From positions 2,542,001 through 2,606,000 of the forward strand of contig NZ_CP197418.1 of assembly GCF_052161655.1 (NCBI RefSeq): a stretch of DNA of 64,000 nucleotides. Reading direction: 5' to 3'. The translations under genes and the position numbers were made by a program. Positions within the stretch are counted from its first letter, which is position 1. Each line of letters opens with the position of its first letter. The notes below the pieces were generated by a model that saw only the letters and a list, made by a program, of their open reading frames with translations, was not told the origin of the DNA and did no database searches. The stretch comes from Novipirellula sp052161655 (GTDB lineage: Bacteria > Planctomycetota > Planctomycetia > Pirellulales > Pirellulaceae). Of the stretch, positions 63,761 through 64,000 are shown piece by piece.

Positions 63761-64000
63761 TGCACGCGTAGCTCCAGCGGATTGAGCTTGACGTTGGGGC
63801 GAGCTCGTTTGAATTGTTCAAGCCGAGCGTCGGTGACCTTAGTTTGCTGGACGTCCAGGACTTCCAATTTCGGCAACGACTCGATCACATCCATCGCCGC
63901 ATCAGACACCTTGGTCTTGGTCAACCACAAAGTTCGCAGCTCGCTCAACCCGCTAATCGCCTGGATCAAAGAGTCGTCGATCACAGCAAAACTCAAATCG
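63757..64000 (-). CDS. Leucine-rich-repeat protein (partial, 5' end outside window)
   Basis: The frame runs off the right edge. Visible repeats are SGLSELRTLWLTKTKVSDAA and ESLPKLEVLDVQQTKVTDAR, of the planctomycete L-x-x-L-x-L-x-x-T-x-V-x-D type. The final residues are FKRARPNVKLNPLELRVQ. The stop overlaps the LarA-family start (ATGA), so both are in one operon. Such repeats are usually secreted or membrane-linked; the N-terminus is not visible. Confidence 0.78.
   Translation of the reverse strand, partial: DLSFAVIDDSLIQAISGLSELRTLWLTKTKVSDAAMDVIESLPKLEVLDVQQTKVTDARLEQFKRARPNVKLNPLELRVQ

Overview
The window looks like chromosome from a marine Pirellulaceae-type planctomycete (Rhodopirellula or a close relative). 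The evidence is a cytochrome-c-like/DUF1549/DUF1553 protein next to a DUF1501 protein, a secreted protein with the planctomycete LEDRRLL N-terminal motif and a dockerin, an ECF sigma factor beside a giant kinase-WD40 protein, very few Shine-Dalgarno-like sites, GTG/TTG starts, wide gene spacing and many palindromic intergenic repeats. This placement is inferred from content; no phylogeny was run.

Layout. 1-3.7 kb: edge of a sugar-phosphate isomerase-like gene and two membrane proteins (DUF6576-like tail; zinc-ribbon plus transmembrane). 4.2-7.8 kb: the conserved translation cluster rpsB-tsf-pyrH-frr on the minus strand, with an intrinsic terminator between tsf and pyrH. 8.3-12.3 kb: korA-korB (2-oxoacid:ferredoxin oxidoreductase) and cysK on the plus strand. 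12.3-20 kb: a palindrome-rich gap with a terminator or possible small RNA, a small conserved protein, a four-S1-domain RNA-binding protein, an O-methyltransferase, two related small membrane proteins and an IlvD/Edd sugar-acid dehydratase. 20.5-25.7 kb: a secreted metzincin-like/PKD/Calx-beta/dockerin protein, a 35-residue membrane peptide, and a translationally coupled 4-hydroxyproline epimerase/FAD dehydrogenase pair. 25.9-33.1 kb: a coiled-coil membrane pair with a near-consensus promoter, a protein kinase, accD and pyruvate carboxylase. 33.1-40.6 kb: a small HExxH protein, a glycosyltransferase, a DUF1349-like/thioredoxin fusion, a 1,163-residue secreted PDZ protein and a small secreted protein. 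40.7-44.8 kb: ECF sigma factor and kinase-WD40 protein, two bases apart. 45.0-51 kb: a 172-bp tandem repeat, an ATP-grasp protein, DUF1501 and DUF1549/DUF1553 proteins. 51.1-60.1 kb: thiG, a HAD phosphatase, a DUF3754 protein and an RND efflux pair. 60.3-64 kb: a possible 41-residue gene with its own terminator, a SMI1/KNR4-like protein, a LarA-family protein and the edge of a leucine-rich-repeat gene.

I see no phage, transposase, CRISPR, rRNA or intact tRNA. Most genes are housekeeping or planctomycete lineage genes. The most unusual material is between the genes: about a dozen palindromic or tandem elements, several of which share a core sequence, sit mostly at gene 3' ends, and in two cases touch the stop codon of the neighbouring gene. 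The best candidates for undescribed functional elements are the 162-bp repeat arrays either side of the HAD/DUF3754 pair, the terminator-ended structured RNA candidate at 12.7-12.8 kb, and the small ORF with terminator at 60.3-60.5 kb.
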